From positions 1 through 31,426 of the forward strand of contig CAZWVM010000014.1 in NCBI GenBank assembly GCA_964637705.1: a stretch of 31,426 nucleotides of DNA, in the 5' to 3' direction. The translations under genes and the position numbers were made by a program. Positions 30,856 to 31,426 of the stretch are shown here, piece by piece. How positions within the stretch are numbered: the first letter of the stretch is position 1; each line of letters opens with the position of its first letter. Source of the DNA: CAZWVM01 sp964637705. Its GTDB lineage: Bacteria; UBA8481. The notes under the pieces are model-generated. The model made no database searches. It saw only the letters and a program-made list of their open reading frames with translations, and had not been told where the DNA came from.

Positions 30856-31426
30856 ATGGAGACCTCGAAACCCGTTCTGAATCCCCTGAAGCCGAAGGAC
30901 CGGATGGCGATCCCGCGGCAGCACATGCCGGAGCAGGACGCGGGCGCGCGCGCGGCCAATTTCGAAGAGGTGAACCTGGGGCTGACCCTGGACCTGGCGA
31001 AGCAGGAGGCGCACCGCTGCCTTCTCTGCGCCACGCCCACCTGCGTCAAGGGCTGCCCGGTCGGCGTGAAGGTGCGCGAGTTCGTCGAATTGATCCTCGC
31101 GGGCGACTACCGCGCCGCCGCGGCGAAGATGCGCGAGGACAACGTTCTCCCCGCCATCACCGGCCGCGTCTGCCCGCAGGAGGAGCAGTGCGAGGGCGCC
31201 TGCCTGATGGGCAAGCGCGTCGAGCCGCTGGCCATCGGGTACCTCGAGCGCTTCATCGCCGACTGGGAACGCCAGCAGGGCGAGATCTTCCTCCCGCCCC
31301 AGGCTGCCCCGTCGGGGCGCAGGGTCGCCGTCGTCGGCTCGGGGCCCGCCGGCCTCACCTGCGCCGGGGATCTCGTCCAGAAGGGCCACGCGGTCACGGT
31401 CTTCGAGGCCCTGCACGAGATCGGGG
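30856..31426 (+). CDS. nfnB: NfnB / glutamate synthase small subunit-like, partial at window end
   Basis: The frame is open to the window end (190 residues seen, no stop). It begins METSKPVLNPLKPKDR, preceded by GGAGG 7 nt upstream. Cysteine clusters for [4Fe-4S] binding are visible: CLLCATPTCVKGCPVG and VCPQEEQCEGAC. These precede the FAD motif VAVVGSGPAGLTCAGDL. Paired with nfnA this points to NfnAB, or an equivalent of the GltD-like glutamate synthase subunit, which differs mainly by partner. The 3' part lies outside the window. Confidence 0.88.
   Translation, partial: METSKPVLNPLKPKDRMAIPRQHMPEQDAGARAANFEEVNLGLTLDLAKQEAHRCLLCATPTCVKGCPVGVKVREFVELILAGDYRAAAAKMREDNVLPAITGRVCPQEEQCEGACLMGKRVEPLAIGYLERFIADWERQQGEIFLPPQAAPSGRRVAVVGSGPAGLTCAGDLVQKGHAVTVFEALHEIG

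Noticed and set aside
28722..31049. Very long minus-strand open frame opposite the PP-loop and nfnA genes
   Set aside because: It is antisense to well-supported genes, has low-complexity Arg/Asp/His-rich sequence and reflects GC-rich codon bias. The same applies to long frames at 16021-18123 (-), 9391-10869 (-), 4808-6316 (+) and 21498-23882 (+).
1..31426. tRNA, rRNA, CRISPR arrays, transposase genes
   Set aside because: No cloverleaf, rRNA-like stretch, evenly spaced repeat-spacer array or transposase motif was recognised on either strand; a covariance search would be needed to exclude short RNAs.

Overview
The window is 31.4 kb of GC-rich bacterial chromosome. It carries about 26 protein genes, a few mini-ORFs, and no rRNA, tRNA or CRISPR that I can recognise. 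Hfq, lipoboxed lipoproteins, a signal-anchored hydrolase and strong third-position GC suggest a Gram-negative-type, didermic bacterium. The scattered gene order and several families of unknown function would fit a little-cultivated lineage, but I cannot assign a phylum from sequence alone.

Layout. 136-2616 (+): a LacI-type regulator behind a perfect -35/-10 promoter with an adjacent palindromic operator, then a CPBP intramembrane protease and a methyltransferase. 2735-9216 (-): a housekeeping block of DAHP synthase, prephenate dehydrogenase-ACT, EPSP synthase, CMP kinase, PlsC-like acyltransferase, Hfq and HflX. From tyrA to plsC each stop codon is shared with the next GTG start (GTGA overlaps), which suggests translational coupling. 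Two different inverted-repeat elements bracket the DAHP synthase gene. 9523-11040 (+): an ATP-grasp enzyme of unknown substrate. 11051-12718 (-): a multi-pass membrane protein with a DUF6438-like domain.

12855-18183 (+) is a hydrolase island: an esterase, a membrane-anchored alpha/beta hydrolase, an unknown CWTFCN-type protein, a small membrane protein, and a 664-residue fusion of an alpha/beta hydrolase with a second copy of the esterase. 18251-19063 (-) is a zinc-ribbon membrane protein. 19202-23067 (+) holds a DUF4349 lipoprotein, a CnoX-like thioredoxin and a lipoprotein glycosidase of the glucoamylase-like (PF10091/GH144-type) family, whose start codon and signal peptide lie inside a perfect palindrome. 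23064-27051 (-) is a likely operon: a substrate-binding protein without a signal peptide, a GGDEF cyclase, a HIT hydrolase, a pilin-like protein and a membrane protein. 27551-29777 (+) is a FAD oxidoreductase coupled to a PP-loop ATPase. 29949-31426 (+) is NfnA followed by the start of NfnB.

The most unusual feature is how genes start. Several genes have a sigma70-like -10 hexamer 6-8 nt before an ATG and no Shine-Dalgarno sequence, so their mRNAs should be leaderless. In three places the ATG at that distance opens a mini-ORF of 5, 12 or 17 codons whose stop overlaps the start of the real gene. This looks like a leaderless leader peptide that hands ribosomes to the main gene. Other genes use ordinary ribosome binding sites, so both modes appear side by side.
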